Shown here piece by piece: positions 20,872 to 28,724 of a DNA stretch of 64,000 nt. The notes beneath the pieces are model-generated. The model had not been told where the DNA came from, did not search any database, and saw only the letters and a list, made by a program, of their open reading frames with translations. A program made the translations under genes and the position numbers. Where the stretch lies: NCBI RefSeq assembly GCF_013363995.1, contig NZ_JABWGO010000015.1:1-64000 (forward strand). The letters run 5' to 3'. The stretch's first letter is position 1. Each line of letters begins with the position of its first letter. The DNA comes from Nonomuraea rhodomycinica (lineage in GTDB: Bacteria; Actinomycetota; Actinomycetes; Streptosporangiales; Streptosporangiaceae).

Positions 20872-21735
20872 ATGAGCACTTACCTGGTCTTCGGCTCCAC
20901 CGGCAACGTCGGCAGGAGGGTGGTCGAGCGGCTGTCCTGGTCGGGCGCCGCCGTGCGCGCCACCAGCCGCCGTCCCGAGTCCGCCCGGCTCCCCGAGGGG
21001 GTCGAGGTGGTCGTCCCCGACCTGACCGCGCCCGGCGTCATGGACGGCGTCGAGGCGGTGTTCCTCATGTGGCCGTTCCACTCGGACGAGCGGGCGGCCC
21101 CGTACCTCGACGCGATCAAGCGCGGCGCGCGCCGCGTCGTCTTCATGACCGGCGGCGGGGTGCGTCCCGAGCTGCCGCCCGAGCGGCAGCCGAACCCCGT
21201 CGCCCGCTGGCACGCCACCGTCGAGCACCTGATCCGGCAGTCGGGCATGGAGTGGACGGTGCTGAGCCCCGGCACGTTCATGGCCAACACTCTGTGGTGG
21301 GCCGACCAGATCAGGGCCGGCGACACCGTCCGGGGGGCGTACGGCTCGGTGGCGATGACGCCGATCCACGAGGACGACATCGCCGCGGCGGCGGTCAGCG
21401 CGCTGACCAGCCCCGGGCACGCGGGACGCCGCTACACGCTGACGGGCCCGGAGGTGCTGACGCAGGCCGAGCAGGTACGGGTGATCGGCGAGGCCGTCGG
21501 CCGGCCGCTGCGCTGGCAGGAGCTGTCGCGCGAGCAGGAGCGCGCGCGGCTGCTGGCGGACCCGTCCTTCCCCGGCTCGTTCGTGGACGAGCTCCTCGAC
21601 GGGTACGCGAGGATGGCGGCGGCCCCGCCGCCGTCCGTCACCGCGACGGTCGAGGAGATCACCGGGACGCCTCCCGCCACGCTCGCCGCGTGGGCCGTCG
21701 AGCACGCCGCCGCGTTCGAGAGGTTCCTGCCGTGA
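20872..21735 (+). CDS. NmrA-like NAD(P)-binding oxidoreductase
   Basis: 287 residues. An atypical short-chain dehydrogenase with the N-terminal dinucleotide motif VFGSTGNVGRRVV and a variable C-terminal half. The catalytic YxxxK of classical SDRs is not evident, as is usual in NmrA-like proteins, which may act as redox sensors or reductases. ATG 20872 is the natural start; the frame extends to 20836 without support. Its stop overlaps the GTG of the monooxygenase (GTGA), so the two are translationally coupled and probably work on one substrate under the divergent Lrp regulator. Confidence 0.85.
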   Translation: MSTYLVFGSTGNVGRRVVERLSWSGAAVRATSRRPESARLPEGVEVVVPDLTAPGVMDGVEAVFLMWPFHSDERAAPYLDAIKRGARRVVFMTGGGVRPELPPERQPNPVARWHATVEHLIRQSGMEWTVLSPGTFMANTLWWADQIRAGDTVRGAYGSVAMTPIHEDDIAAAAVSALTSPGHAGRRYTLTGPEVLTQAEQVRVIGEAVGRPLRWQELSREQERARLLADPSFPGSFVDELLDGYARMAAAPPPSVTATVEEITGTPPATLAAWAVEHAAAFERFLP

Positions 21736-22817
21736 AGGTGATCGTGGCCGGCGCGGGGGTCGGCGGGCTGTGCCTGGCCAACGCGCTGCGCGGGGCCGGG
21801 ATCGAGGTGGCCGTCCATGAGCGCGACCCCGCGGTGAGCTCCCGCCGCCAGGGGTACCGGCTGCACCTGGGCGAGCCGGGCATCGAGGCGCTCTCCTCGG
21901 CGCTGCCGGCCGGGCGGTGGGAGGAGTTCCTGGCCGGGGCGCACGTGCCGGAGCCGCGCTTCGTCCGCCTCGACCCCGGGCTGAACGTGCTGGACGTCGT
22001 GGAGCACGGCGGTCGGCACCTGTCCGTGGACCGCGAGGCGTTGCGCCGGGCGCTGCTGGCCGATGTGGAGGACGCCGTCACGTTCGGAGCCCGCCTGACG
22101 GGCTTCGAGACGGGACGGGGCTCGGTGGTGGCGCTGTTCGCGGACGGGACCGCCGTCGCGGGGGACGTGCTGGTGGGGGCCGACGGGATCGGCTCCGCCG
22201 TGCGGGGGCGCTACCTGCCCCATGCCCGGGTCGTGGGCACCGGCCTGGTCCAGCTCTACGGCAAGATCCCGCTGGGCCTGGCGTACGACATGGGCAACGT
22301 GTTCACCGCGATCACCGGGCCCGGCCACCGGACCGTGGGGGTGGCGCCCACCCGGGGCTACGCGACGTGCTCCTTCGGCGCCCGCGCCGAGGACCTCCCT
22401 CCCGGCCTGGACCTGATGAGCCAGGAGGAGCTGCGCGCCCTGGTCATGGAGCTGACGCCCGGCTGGCACCCCCGGGTCCACGACATGATCGCCCACTGGA
22501 CGGAGATCGTCCCGCTGGAGCTGCGGACCAGCGTGCCGGTGCCGCCCTGGCCGGCGACGCGGGTCACGCTGCTGGGGGACGCCGTGCACGCGATGAGCCC
22601 GGCGGCGGGGGCCGGGGCCAACGTCGCCCTGCGCGACGCGACGACCCTCGCCTCGGCCCTCGCCTCGACCTCGGCCCGCGGCGGGGATCCGCGGGAGGCG
22701 GTGCGGGCGTACGAGGCGGAGATGATCGAGTACGGCTTCGCCGCCGTGCGGGCCTCCGCCGCCAACGGGGCCCGCTTCCTCGGCCAGGACCCCCTCCCAC
22801 TGCCTACTTTCCTATGA
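21732..22817 (+). CDS. FAD-dependent aromatic-type monooxygenase
   Basis: 361 residues. A class A flavoprotein monooxygenase: N-terminal Rossmann motif VIVAGAGVGGLCLANALRGAG, the DG motif LVGADGIGSAVR in the middle, and the GD motif VTLLGDAVHAMSPAAGAGAN at ~275-295. It hydroxylates an unknown, probably aromatic, substrate with NAD(P)H and oxygen. GTG 21732 overlaps the previous stop. Its own stop (22815-22817) lies inside a perfect palindrome that is probably the operator for the next operon. Confidence 0.88.
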   Translation: MKVIVAGAGVGGLCLANALRGAGIEVAVHERDPAVSSRRQGYRLHLGEPGIEALSSALPAGRWEEFLAGAHVPEPRFVRLDPGLNVLDVVEHGGRHLSVDREALRRALLADVEDAVTFGARLTGFETGRGSVVALFADGTAVAGDVLVGADGIGSAVRGRYLPHARVVGTGLVQLYGKIPLGLAYDMGNVFTAITGPGHRTVGVAPTRGYATCSFGARAEDLPPGLDLMSQEELRALVMELTPGWHPRVHDMIAHWTEIVPLELRTSVPVPPWPATRVTLLGDAVHAMSPAAGAGANVALRDATTLASALASTSARGGDPREAVRAYEAEMIEYGFAAVRASAANGARFLGQDPLPLPTFL

Positions 22818-22851
22818 GGAAAGTAGATGGTACTTTCCTCATAGGAAAGTA
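22805..22851. promoter_or_regulatory. Double palindromic operator
   Basis: ACTTTCCTATGAGGAAAGT (22806-22824) and ACTTTCCTCATAGGAAAGT (22832-22850) are each perfect inverted repeats with an 8-bp arm and 3-bp centre. Each is also the reverse complement of the other, with a further matching T/A on both flanks. Centres are 26 bp apart. Position directly upstream of the membrane-protein/regulator operon suggests an autoregulatory binding site. Confidence 0.7.
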
Positions 22852-22871
22852 CTAGAGCACCGGGATGGTAG

Positions 22872-23345
22872 ATGAACCCTCACGACGCCCAAGCCTCGCT
22901 CGACGCCGTCCGCCGCCTCCAGGACAGGACGCGCGACGAGATCGTCCGCCAGAGCTTCTCGCCGCCCTTCGTGATCCTGGCGGCGCTCGGGCTCTTCGTC
23001 GCGTTCGCCTCGACCGACCTGGAGCGCCCCTGGAACTTCGTCGGGGGCGCTCTCGGCGCCGCACTGTACGGGGGCATCGGGATCCTGCGCGAGCACCGAG
23101 CCTGCACCCGCCGGAAGTTCATCCCTCAGGAGCTGCTGTTCCACCTGGGGCTGCTGGCCTTCTTCGTCGTCATCTACTCCATCGGCCGCATCGCCGCCTG
23201 GGCGCTGCTGGCCGTGCCGGCCGAGGGTCTGCCGTCCCAGGCCATGGTCGGCGCGGCCTTGGCGGCGGTGGCGTACGTCGCCGCCACGCCCCTGAACCGC
23301 CGCGCCCTGAAGGCGATCGTCCGGCAGGACGGCGGGCCGATCTGA
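22872..23345 (+). CDS. Small multi-pass membrane protein
   Basis: 157 residues with about four hydrophobic stretches (PPFVILAALGLFVAFAST, VGGALGAALYGGIGI, LLFHLGLLAFFVVIYSI, MVGAALAAVAYVAAT). I do not recognise the family with certainty; membrane proteins of this kind are often paired with a small MarR-like regulator, as here. Its stop overlaps the regulator start (TGATG), so the two are coupled. The double palindrome lies 21-67 bp upstream. Possible roles include transport or membrane stress sensing; nothing in the sequence decides. Confidence 0.7.
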   Translation: MNPHDAQASLDAVRRLQDRTRDEIVRQSFSPPFVILAALGLFVAFASTDLERPWNFVGGALGAALYGGIGILREHRACTRRKFIPQELLFHLGLLAFFVVIYSIGRIAAWALLAVPAEGLPSQAMVGAALAAVAYVAATPLNRRALKAIVRQDGGPI

Positions 23346-23680
23346 TGGAACCGGGTTTCGACGAGTTCCTGCACGTGCCGGCGCGGCTGGCGATCGTCGC
23401 GGTGCTGGCGCCGGCCGACTGGGTGGAGTTCGGTTTCATCAGGGACAGCGTCGAGACCAGCGACTCCGCGCTGTCCAAGCAGGTCTCGGCGCTGGCGGCG
23501 GCCGGGTACGTGGCGGTGCGGAAGGACCAGGACAAGCGCGGCCGGCGGACGTTCGTGCAGCTCACCCCGCAGGGCAGGCAGGCGTTCCAGCGGCACGCGG
23601 CGGCCCTGCAACGGATCGTCGCACTCGCCCACCGGCCGCCGGAGCAGCCCGTACGGGAGCCGGGCGGAGGCGCCCGGTGA
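23345..23680 (+). CDS. Winged-helix transcriptional regulator (MarR/ArsR-like, HTH_27 type)
   Basis: 111 residues, a single winged helix: RLAIVAVLAPADWVEF, the recognition helix region SDSALSKQVSALAAAGYVAV, and the wing RKDQDKRGRRTFVQLTPQGRQAF. Such short regulators bind palindromes as dimers and commonly repress their own operon. The double palindrome at 22805-22851 is the obvious candidate site. The start overlaps the stop of the membrane protein gene, so it is the second gene of the operon. Confidence 0.85.
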   Translation: MEPGFDEFLHVPARLAIVAVLAPADWVEFGFIRDSVETSDSALSKQVSALAAAGYVAVRKDQDKRGRRTFVQLTPQGRQAFQRHAAALQRIVALAHRPPEQPVREPGGGAR

Positions 23681-23700
23681 CGGGCTCGCAGGATTGGGAA

Positions 23701-23738
23701 GGACGTACTATTCTCTTTCCTTATCATGAAGGACGTAC
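23701..23738. promoter_or_regulatory. Operator/promoter overlapping the MarR gene start
   Basis: TCCTT (23718-23722) and AAGGA (23729-23733) form an inverted repeat centred on the ATG at 23726, flanked by two direct copies of GGACGTAC (23701-23708 and 23731-23738). TATTCT (23709-23714) could be the -10. The layout fits autorepression by the MarR protein. Confidence 0.45.
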
Positions 23739-24304
23739 ATAACTACGACCGCGACCCCGACGGCTCCCTCTACGACCCCCGCGTCAGAGCCGCCATGGCC
23801 GAATTCGCCGGCGGCGACCCCGCCGACCCCCTCACCCTGCTCACCTTCGAGGCGGGCGCGGCCGTCCGCACCGCCTACCACTCCGTCGAGCGCATGCGCG
23901 CGCACGGCTCCCGGGGCCGTGGCGTCAGCGCGGGCGCGCTGGACCTGCTGCTCCGGCTGAACGGCAGCGACAAGGGCATCAGCATCGGCGAGCTGGCCCG
24001 GGCCGCCGGGGTCAGCTCCCGCAACGTCACCGGCCTGGTGGACACCCTGGAGAACGACGGGCTCGCCCGCCGGGTCCCCGACCCGGACGACCGGCGCTCG
24101 GTGCTGGCCCGGATCACTCCCGCCGGACGGGCCTGGATCGAGGCGTTCCGCGAGCCGTCCCGGCGGGCCATGCGGGCCATGTTCCAGGGGTTCTCCGCCG
24201 AGGAGCTGGTCACCTTCCGCGACCTGTGCCTGCGGCTGGCCGCCAACCAGCATCACCTCGCCGACCGCCTCTCCCACCTGTCCCGGAACGGGGAACAGCC
24301 ATGA
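23726..24304 (+). CDS. MarR family transcriptional regulator
   Basis: 192 residues. A MarR winged helix in the middle: ISIGELARAAGVSSRNVTGLVDTLENDGLARR followed by the wing PDPDDRRSVLARITPAG, with helical dimerisation segments on both sides. The N-terminal ~45 residues are longer than usual. Its stop overlaps the ATG of the NTF2-like gene (ATGA), so they are coupled. Start-proximal repeats suggest it represses itself and its partner. Confidence 0.88.
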   Translation: MKDVHNYDRDPDGSLYDPRVRAAMAEFAGGDPADPLTLLTFEAGAAVRTAYHSVERMRAHGSRGRGVSAGALDLLLRLNGSDKGISIGELARAAGVSSRNVTGLVDTLENDGLARRVPDPDDRRSVLARITPAGRAWIEAFREPSRRAMRAMFQGFSAEELVTFRDLCLRLAANQHHLADRLSHLSRNGEQP

Positions 24305-24675
24305 CCGCCGCTGAGCGGACCCGGCGCACCGTGCGCGGCTACCACGAGGCGCGCTTCCGCGGGGACGTGGGCGCGGCGGCCGAGCACCTGGGAGAGCCGT
24401 TCCGCTTCCAGAGCCCGTTCATCACCTCGGAGGACCGGGAAGGCCATCTGGCCACCCTGCCGGGGTTCGTGTCGATCGTGACGGGCGTCGACCTGATCAG
24501 CGAGCTGTACGGGGACGCGGAGGCGACGCTCGTGTACGACGTGCACACCGCGACACCGGTCGGCACCCAGCGCACGGCCGAGCACTTCCGCCTGGCCGAC
24601 GGGAAGATCGTCTCGATCATGCTGCTCTTCGACGCCGCGCCGTGGCAGCCGATGAAGGCGCACATCGAGCCCTGA
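24301..24675 (+). CDS. NTF2-like / SnoaL-like protein
   Basis: 124 residues with the cone-shaped NTF2 fold pattern: an N-terminal helix RTVRGYHEARFRGDVGAAAEHL, the FQSPFI stretch, and C-terminal strands TAEHFRLADGKIVSIMLLFD. Members are small isomerases, cyclases or binding proteins; the activity cannot be read from sequence. It is coupled to the MarR gene by an ATGA overlap and is the likely controlled target. Confidence 0.8.
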   Translation: MTAAERTRRTVRGYHEARFRGDVGAAAEHLGEPFRFQSPFITSEDREGHLATLPGFVSIVTGVDLISELYGDAEATLVYDVHTATPVGTQRTAEHFRLADGKIVSIMLLFDAAPWQPMKAHIEP

Positions 24676-24706
24676 GCGACGCCCTCCCCCTATCCCAGGG
24701 CTCCCC

Positions 24707-25546
24707 CTATCCCAGGGCTCCCGCGCGCCGTCCCAGGAACTCCCGCGCGCCCCGCAGCCGCGTCCTCAGCGACCGCTGTGTCGCCGTGCAGTCCAGCCGC
24801 ACGTCGAGCGGGCCGGGCACATCCGTGTCCGCCCGCCGGCCGCGCGCCAGTCGCGCCGGATCGAGCCTGTCCCGGCGCGCGACGAGACAGCCGAGCTCGT
24901 ACCGGCTCACCGCGTCGGCACCGGCCACGTGGTGGATCCCCGGGCGGCCGGACGCGGCGAGCTCCAGCAGAGCCTCGGCCAGGTCCTCGACGTGCACCGG
25001 GCAGCGCACGTCGTCCGTGAACAGCACGCCCTGTCTCTCACCGGTCGCCAGCGCGCGCACGAACGACTCGTGGCCGGATCGGCCGCCACCGATGATCAAG
25101 GATGTCCGGACGACCGCCGCGCCCGGCGCGATCGCCCGCACCGCCACCTCGGCCGCCGCCTTCGCCGCCCCGTACGGCGAGACCGGGTCCGGCACACGGT
25201 CCTCGGCGTAGGTGACCGCCTCGCCCGAGAAGACCGCGTCGCTGGACACGTGCACGAGCCGCCCGCCGGCCGCCGCGACGGCGAGCGCCACGTGGGCGGC
25301 GCCGTCCGCGGTCGCCGTCCAGTCCGCCTTGCCATACGCGGCGTTGACGACGACGTCCGGCGCCAGCGCGCCGACCAGCCCGGCGACGGCCTTGCGGTCA
25401 CGGACGTCGAGAGGCGACCAGCTCACGTCCGGGATCGCGCCGGGGCGGGTCAGGAAGGTCGCGGCCACGGTGTGACCGGCCGCGAGCGCCCGCCGGGCCA
25501 GTTCTCCGCCCAGAAAGCCGGTGCCTCCGACGATGAGCAGCCTCAT
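24707..25546 (-). CDS. RmlD-like NAD-dependent sugar reductase/epimerase family protein
   Basis: 279 residues. An extended SDR with LLIVGGTGFLGGELARRAL at the N-terminus, DVVVNAAYGKAD, VHVSSDAVFSG, and the active-site SPYGAAKAAAE (YxxxK). The overall pattern is closest to dTDP-4-dehydrorhamnose reductase (RmlD). No other rhamnose genes are near, so it may act on another substrate. A 17-bp direct repeat (CCCTATCCCAGGGCTCC) covers its last codons and the convergent gap at 24688-24722. Confidence 0.8.
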   Translation of the reverse strand: MRLLIVGGTGFLGGELARRALAAGHTVAATFLTRPGAIPDVSWSPLDVRDRKAVAGLVGALAPDVVVNAAYGKADWTATADGAAHVALAVAAAGGRLVHVSSDAVFSGEAVTYAEDRVPDPVSPYGAAKAAAEVAVRAIAPGAAVVRTSLIIGGGRSGHESFVRALATGERQGVLFTDDVRCPVHVEDLAEALLELAASGRPGIHHVAGADAVSRYELGCLVARRDRLDPARLARGRRADTDVPGPLDVRLDCTATQRSLRTRLRGAREFLGRRAGALG

Positions 25547-25687
25547 GGAGGGTCACCTGTCCTTCCGTCACGTCGCCCGGCGGTACCCCTCATGATGGCG
25601 GGAGCGATGAGACCTGGCGTCGAATCTCGCAAAGCGGCCATCTAGGGTTATGTCGAGCCATCGGGCTCCTTCGCGCAACGCAGCCGA

Positions 25688-25723
25688 AAGGGCTCGCGGA
25701 AGGGCTCGCGGGCGGGCTCGCGG
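25688..25723. repeat. 12-bp tandem repeat x3 upstream of the LysE gene
   Basis: AAGGGCTCGCGG is present at 25688 and 25700 exactly, with a variant (GCGGGCTCGCGG) at 25712, followed by AAGGGAAGACGG and the start codon. Each unit carries a ribosome-site-like AAGGG, so copy number moves or multiplies possible ribosome sites. Confidence 0.8.
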
Positions 25724-25735
25724 AAGGGAAGACGG

Positions 25736-26380
25736 ATGCTCCTGAGTGGCATGATCGCTTTCGCGATCGCCTCCCTGCTGATGTCCATGATTCCCGGACC
25801 CACCACCGTGGTGATCCTGCGGCAGTCCATCCGCGCGGGCCGGCCGGCGGGAGTGGCGACCGTGCTCGGCAACGAGACCGGGTGGCTGGCGTGGTGCCTG
25901 GCGGCGGCGTTCGGCCTGTCCGCGCTGCTTGTCGTGTCCGAGCTCGCCTTCGACATCATGCGGATCGTCGGCGCGGTCGTGCTGGTGTGGTTCGGCGCGC
26001 GGATGTTGTGGCAGGCGCGGCGCGGCGCCGAGGGCGCCCCGTCCGCAGACCTGGCCGCGTCGTCGCCCGCCGGCCCCTCACTGTGGAGCTGCTACCGGTC
26101 GGGGCTGCTGACGAACCTGGCCAATCCGAAGGCCGGCGTGTTCGCGCTCTCCTTCCTGCCGCAGTTCGTGCCCGAGGGGGCTCCGGCGCTGCCGACACTG
26201 CTGCTCCTGGCGGTGGCCTCGGCCCTCATCGACCTGGCGTGGTACCTGGGGATCGTCCGGCTGGTCGGCGCGGCCGAGGGGTTCTTCAAGCGGCCCGCCG
26301 TACGCCGTCGCCTGGAGTACGTGTCGGGAACCCTGCTGATCGGCCTGGCCGTCCGCCTCGCCCTGACGAGCAAGCCGTAG
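25736..26380 (+). CDS. LysE family translocator
   Basis: 214 residues with about six membrane segments and the LysE/RhtB signature near the N-terminus: SLLMSMIPGPTTVVILRQSIRAGRPAG, later NLANPKAGVFALSFLPQFV. It exports amino acids or similar small molecules across the inner membrane. ATG 25736 follows GAAGGGAAGACGG. The gene lies alone between two modules; it is convergent with the NTF2-like gene (13 bp). Confidence 0.9.
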   Translation: MLLSGMIAFAIASLLMSMIPGPTTVVILRQSIRAGRPAGVATVLGNETGWLAWCLAAAFGLSALLVVSELAFDIMRIVGAVVLVWFGARMLWQARRGAEGAPSADLAASSPAGPSLWSCYRSGLLTNLANPKAGVFALSFLPQFVPEGAPALPTLLLLAVASALIDLAWYLGIVRLVGAAEGFFKRPAVRRRLEYVSGTLLIGLAVRLALTSKP

Positions 26381-26393
26381 CGCGGCTCCCCTG

Positions 26394-26834
26394 TCACCGG
26401 CCGGCGGACAGGCCGGCGAGCAGGTCGTCCACCATGTCGAAGGCGATCACGCCGTCGAGCGGGTCGGAGTAGGTGCGCGACCAGGTGATCAACCCGTCGC
26501 GGATCCTGGCGAGCATGACGATCCGTGAGGCGAACCGCTTTCCCGTCGAGATGACCAGGCCGCGCAGCCGGTACTCGACGACCACCACCTCCGGGTCCGC
26601 GGTCTCGCGGATCTCGACCTCGTCCACCGACTCGAACCTCTGGAGCCGGGCGCCCTGCCTGAGGTGGGCGCGGAAGGTCTCGCGGTCCTGCTCCTCCCGC
26701 GGCGTGCCCGGCAGCTGGAACGGGAACTCGAAGACGGCGTCCTCGGCGAACAGGTCGGCCATCTCCTCGCACGGACCGGTGGCGGTCAGACGGAGGAGCC
26801 GGGTGACTACTTCGCGCGTGGTGGCAACGGGCAT
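26394..26834 (-). CDS. NTF2-like / SnoaL-like protein under TetR control
   Basis: 146 residues, NTF2 fold: N-terminal helix REVVTRLLRLTATGPCEEMADLF, AEDAVFEFPF, then a strand run VVVEYRLRGL and ending SRTYSDPLDGVIAF. ATG 26834 is fixed by CAGGAG with good spacing; the frame continues upstream to 27404 only as an artefact. The promoter on this strand is excellent (TAGACA-18 bp-TATATT) and carries two operator palindromes. The divergent TetR gene is the evident regulator. Substrate unknown. Confidence 0.85.
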   Translation of the reverse strand: MPVATTREVVTRLLRLTATGPCEEMADLFAEDAVFEFPFQLPGTPREEQDRETFRAHLRQGARLQRFESVDEVEIRETADPEVVVVEYRLRGLVISTGKRFASRIVMLARIRDGLITWSRTYSDPLDGVIAFDMVDDLLAGLSAGR

Positions 26835-26857
26835 GGCATACTCCTGAGACAGATATC

Positions 26858-26908
26858 CGGGGCGATCGCCCCGCTTTGAATATACGGGGCGATTGCCCCG
26901 GTTGTCTA
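26858..26908 (-). promoter_or_regulatory. Promoter with twin TetR-type operators
   Basis: On the minus strand, TAGACA (26903-26908) and TATATT (26879-26884) are separated by exactly 18 bp, which contain the palindrome CGGGGCAATCGCCCCG (26885-26900). A second, perfect 16-bp palindrome CGGGGCGATCGCCCCG (26858-26873) covers the expected start point. Centres are 27 bp apart. Confidence 0.8.
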
Positions 26909-26924
26909 TCGTGAGGAGATGGGC

Positions 26925-27467
26925 GTGCGAGCCGATGCGCGACGGAACAGAGCTCGGATCCTGGAGGCGGCGAGCCAGGCGTTCGCCATCGAGGGCGCCG
27001 GGGTGTCGCTCGACGAGATAGCGCGCCGAGCCGAGGTCGGCCCGGGCACCGTCCACCGGCACTTCCCCACCAAGGAGGCGCTCTACGAGGCTGTCGTCAC
27101 CGACCACCTGGAGCGGCTCACCGTCCGGGCCCGCGAGGCGCTCGCAGGCGACCGCTCCGGCTCGGCCTTCTTCCCGTTCCTGCGTCAGCTCGTCCGCGAG
27201 TCCGGCACCAAACAGGACCTCACCGACGCGCTCGCCGGCGCGGGCGTCCCCCTGGCGGACGCCACCCGGCAGGCGGCCGTCCAGTTGCGGCAGGTCTTCA
27301 CGGAACTCCTGGGCCGCGCTCAGGACGCGGGCGTGGTGCGAACCGACGTGGACGACCAGGATGTGCAGGCCATCGTCCTGGCCGCGGTCACCGGCGAACG
27401 CCACCGCGCCGACACCGCCCGGCCCGGCCGCCTGGCGGACCTCGTGTTCGACAGCCTGCGCCCGTAG
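26925..27467 (+). CDS. TetR/AcrR family repressor
   Basis: About 180 residues. N-terminal TetR helix-turn-helix: RARILEAASQAFAIEGAGVSLDEIARRAEVGPGTVHRHFPTKEALYEAV (shown in part by VSLDEIARRAEVGPGTVHRH). The C-terminal ligand domain has the LTDALAGAG/LRQVFTELL helices typical of the SbtR/TetR_C subgroup. GAGGAG at 26913-26918 abuts the ATG at 26919, so the in-frame GTG at 26925 (6-nt spacing) is the better start. It faces the NTF2-like gene across two palindromes and should repress it and itself. Confidence 0.9.
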   Translation: MRADARRNRARILEAASQAFAIEGAGVSLDEIARRAEVGPGTVHRHFPTKEALYEAVVTDHLERLTVRAREALAGDRSGSAFFPFLRQLVRESGTKQDLTDALAGAGVPLADATRQAAVQLRQVFTELLGRAQDAGVVRTDVDDQDVQAIVLAAVTGERHRADTARPGRLADLVFDSLRP

Positions 27468-27492
27468 CCGGCGGAGCGGGGCGGAGGAGCCT

Positions 27493-27939
27493 TCAAACGG
27501 TGGCGGTCTCCGGCCGTACGCCGAACCGGACGGACGCCACCTCGACCTCCCCGACGTCCAGGATCCACTCGTAGACCCTGCCGGGGACCAGCGGCAGCGG
27601 GGGGATGTTCAGGGAGAAGGACAGGTTCATCGGGATCCGGCGGGCGACGTCCTCCTGCGGCTGGTCGAAGCCGACGTCGAGCCCGCCCTCGAAGCCCACC
27701 GGCTTGGCCTGGCCGTCGGCCAGCGGGATCTCCACCGGGTTCCTGGCGTCATCGACCAGCCTGAGGCGGAAGGTGAAGTCCTCCTTGACGTCGTTCCACG
27801 GAATCCGCAGGAACCCGGCCACGGCCGAAGGCGGCACGACAGGACCGGTCAGCGACCAGCCGGCTCCGAGGAGGTGGACCTTGCCGGTCGCCTGATCGGT
27901 GTTGCCGGAGTCCGCGAGGACGAGGAACGCCTCCATCAC
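27493..27939 (-). CDS. Hypothetical protein (DUF6941-like) in the HigBA operon
   Basis: 148 residues, soluble, mostly beta, opening MEAFLVLADSGNTDQATGKVHLLGAGWS. That opening resembles DUF6941-type proteins, which begin with a short strand, an Asp and a GKxxxxGxG stretch; this match is from memory. The start overlaps the antitoxin stop (ATGA), so it is the third gene of the toxin-antitoxin operon. No catalytic motif is seen. It may be a passenger or an accessory component. Confidence 0.5.
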   Translation of the reverse strand: MMEAFLVLADSGNTDQATGKVHLLGAGWSLTGPVVPPSAVAGFLRIPWNDVKEDFTFRLRLVDDARNPVEIPLADGQAKPVGFEGGLDVGFDQPQEDVARRIPMNLSFSLNIPPLPLVPGRVYEWILDVGEVEVASVRFGVRPETATV

Positions 27940-28331
27940 CCCGCGGCCCGCCTGAGGTCGATGCTCGCCGTGCCCAGGGTCTGAGCCGTCTGCGACTCCC
28001 AGCCGCTCACCTGGATCCTGGCCGGTGTGGAGCTCGTCCGGCCGGCCTCACCCGGAACGCTGACCGTGTGGGACACGTCCACGCCGATGGCCAGGGCGTA
28101 GCGCCGGATGGTGGACAGATGAGGGTCGCCACCGAGCCGCTCGAAGTCGGAGACCGCGGGCTGGCTGCGACCCATGCGCTCGGCGACCTCGGCCTGCGTC
28201 ATACCGCGCTGCCGGCGGATGCCGACGAGCGTCTCGATCAGCCGCATGTCGCGGTCGATCGCGGCGTTCTCGCGCTGGACCTGGGGGTCGTCCAGGTCGA
28301 TGCCCAGCAGCTCGGCGATGCGAGGGTCCAT
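27936..28331 (-). CDS. XRE family antitoxin (HigA-like)
   Basis: About 131 residues. A Cro/C1-type helix-turn-helix at ~35-90: GIRRQRGMTQAEVAERMGRS and PAVSDFERLGGDPHLSTIRRYALAIG. It lies directly downstream of a RelE/HigB-type toxin, the order expected for higBA. ATG 28331 is spaced 9 nt from GGGGAGG; an ATG at 28337 is also possible. It should bind and neutralise the toxin and repress the operon. Confidence 0.85.
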   Translation of the reverse strand: MDPRIAELLGIDLDDPQVQRENAAIDRDMRLIETLVGIRRQRGMTQAEVAERMGRSQPAVSDFERLGGDPHLSTIRRYALAIGVDVSHTVSVPGEAGRTSSTPARIQVSGWESQTAQTLGTASIDLRRAAG

Positions 28332-28361
28332 CACCATCAACCTCCCCGTATCGGTTTCACC

Positions 28362-28724
28362 TTATATTCTGTCCAGCCAGTCGGCCAGCCGATCCCTGGC
28401 ACGGTCCATGACTCGGTCCTGAGCACCCCTGCTGCCCTTCATGTGGAAGGCGAGCGCCAGCAGCACATGGTCGCCCTGTGGCCCGTACGCGAAGTAAAGG
28501 CGATATTCATTGCTCGTGTGGGTAAGGCGGGCTTCGTACAGCCCTTGACCGAGAGATCGCGTGTCTCGAGGTAAGGCCGTGTTGTACTGAATTCTGCCAA
28601 GGAGTGCGCCCAATTCCTTCTTCGGGGAACCGTCGCCGAGGGCATCTCGAATTTCCTCGCTCACGACGGGGCGGCCGTTGGGCGTGCGATAGAAGTGCCA
28701 GACCGCGGCGGGCTTGTCCTGCAC
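28362..28724 (-). CDS. RelE/HigB-type toxin (Gp49 family)
   Basis: 120 residues, matching the phage-derived Gp49/HigB group of the RelE/ParE superfamily: VWHFYRTPNGRPVVSEEIRDAL, GLYEARLTHTSNEYRLYFAYG, VLLALAFHMKGS. These toxins cleave mRNA on the ribosome. GTG 28724 follows GAGGTGAGGAA. The antitoxin starts about 25-30 bp downstream. Toxin-first order with an XRE antitoxin is the HigBA pattern. Confidence 0.85.
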   Translation of the reverse strand: MQDKPAAVWHFYRTPNGRPVVSEEIRDALGDGSPKKELGALLGRIQYNTALPRDTRSLGQGLYEARLTHTSNEYRLYFAYGPQGDHVLLALAFHMKGSRGAQDRVMDRARDRLADWLDRI

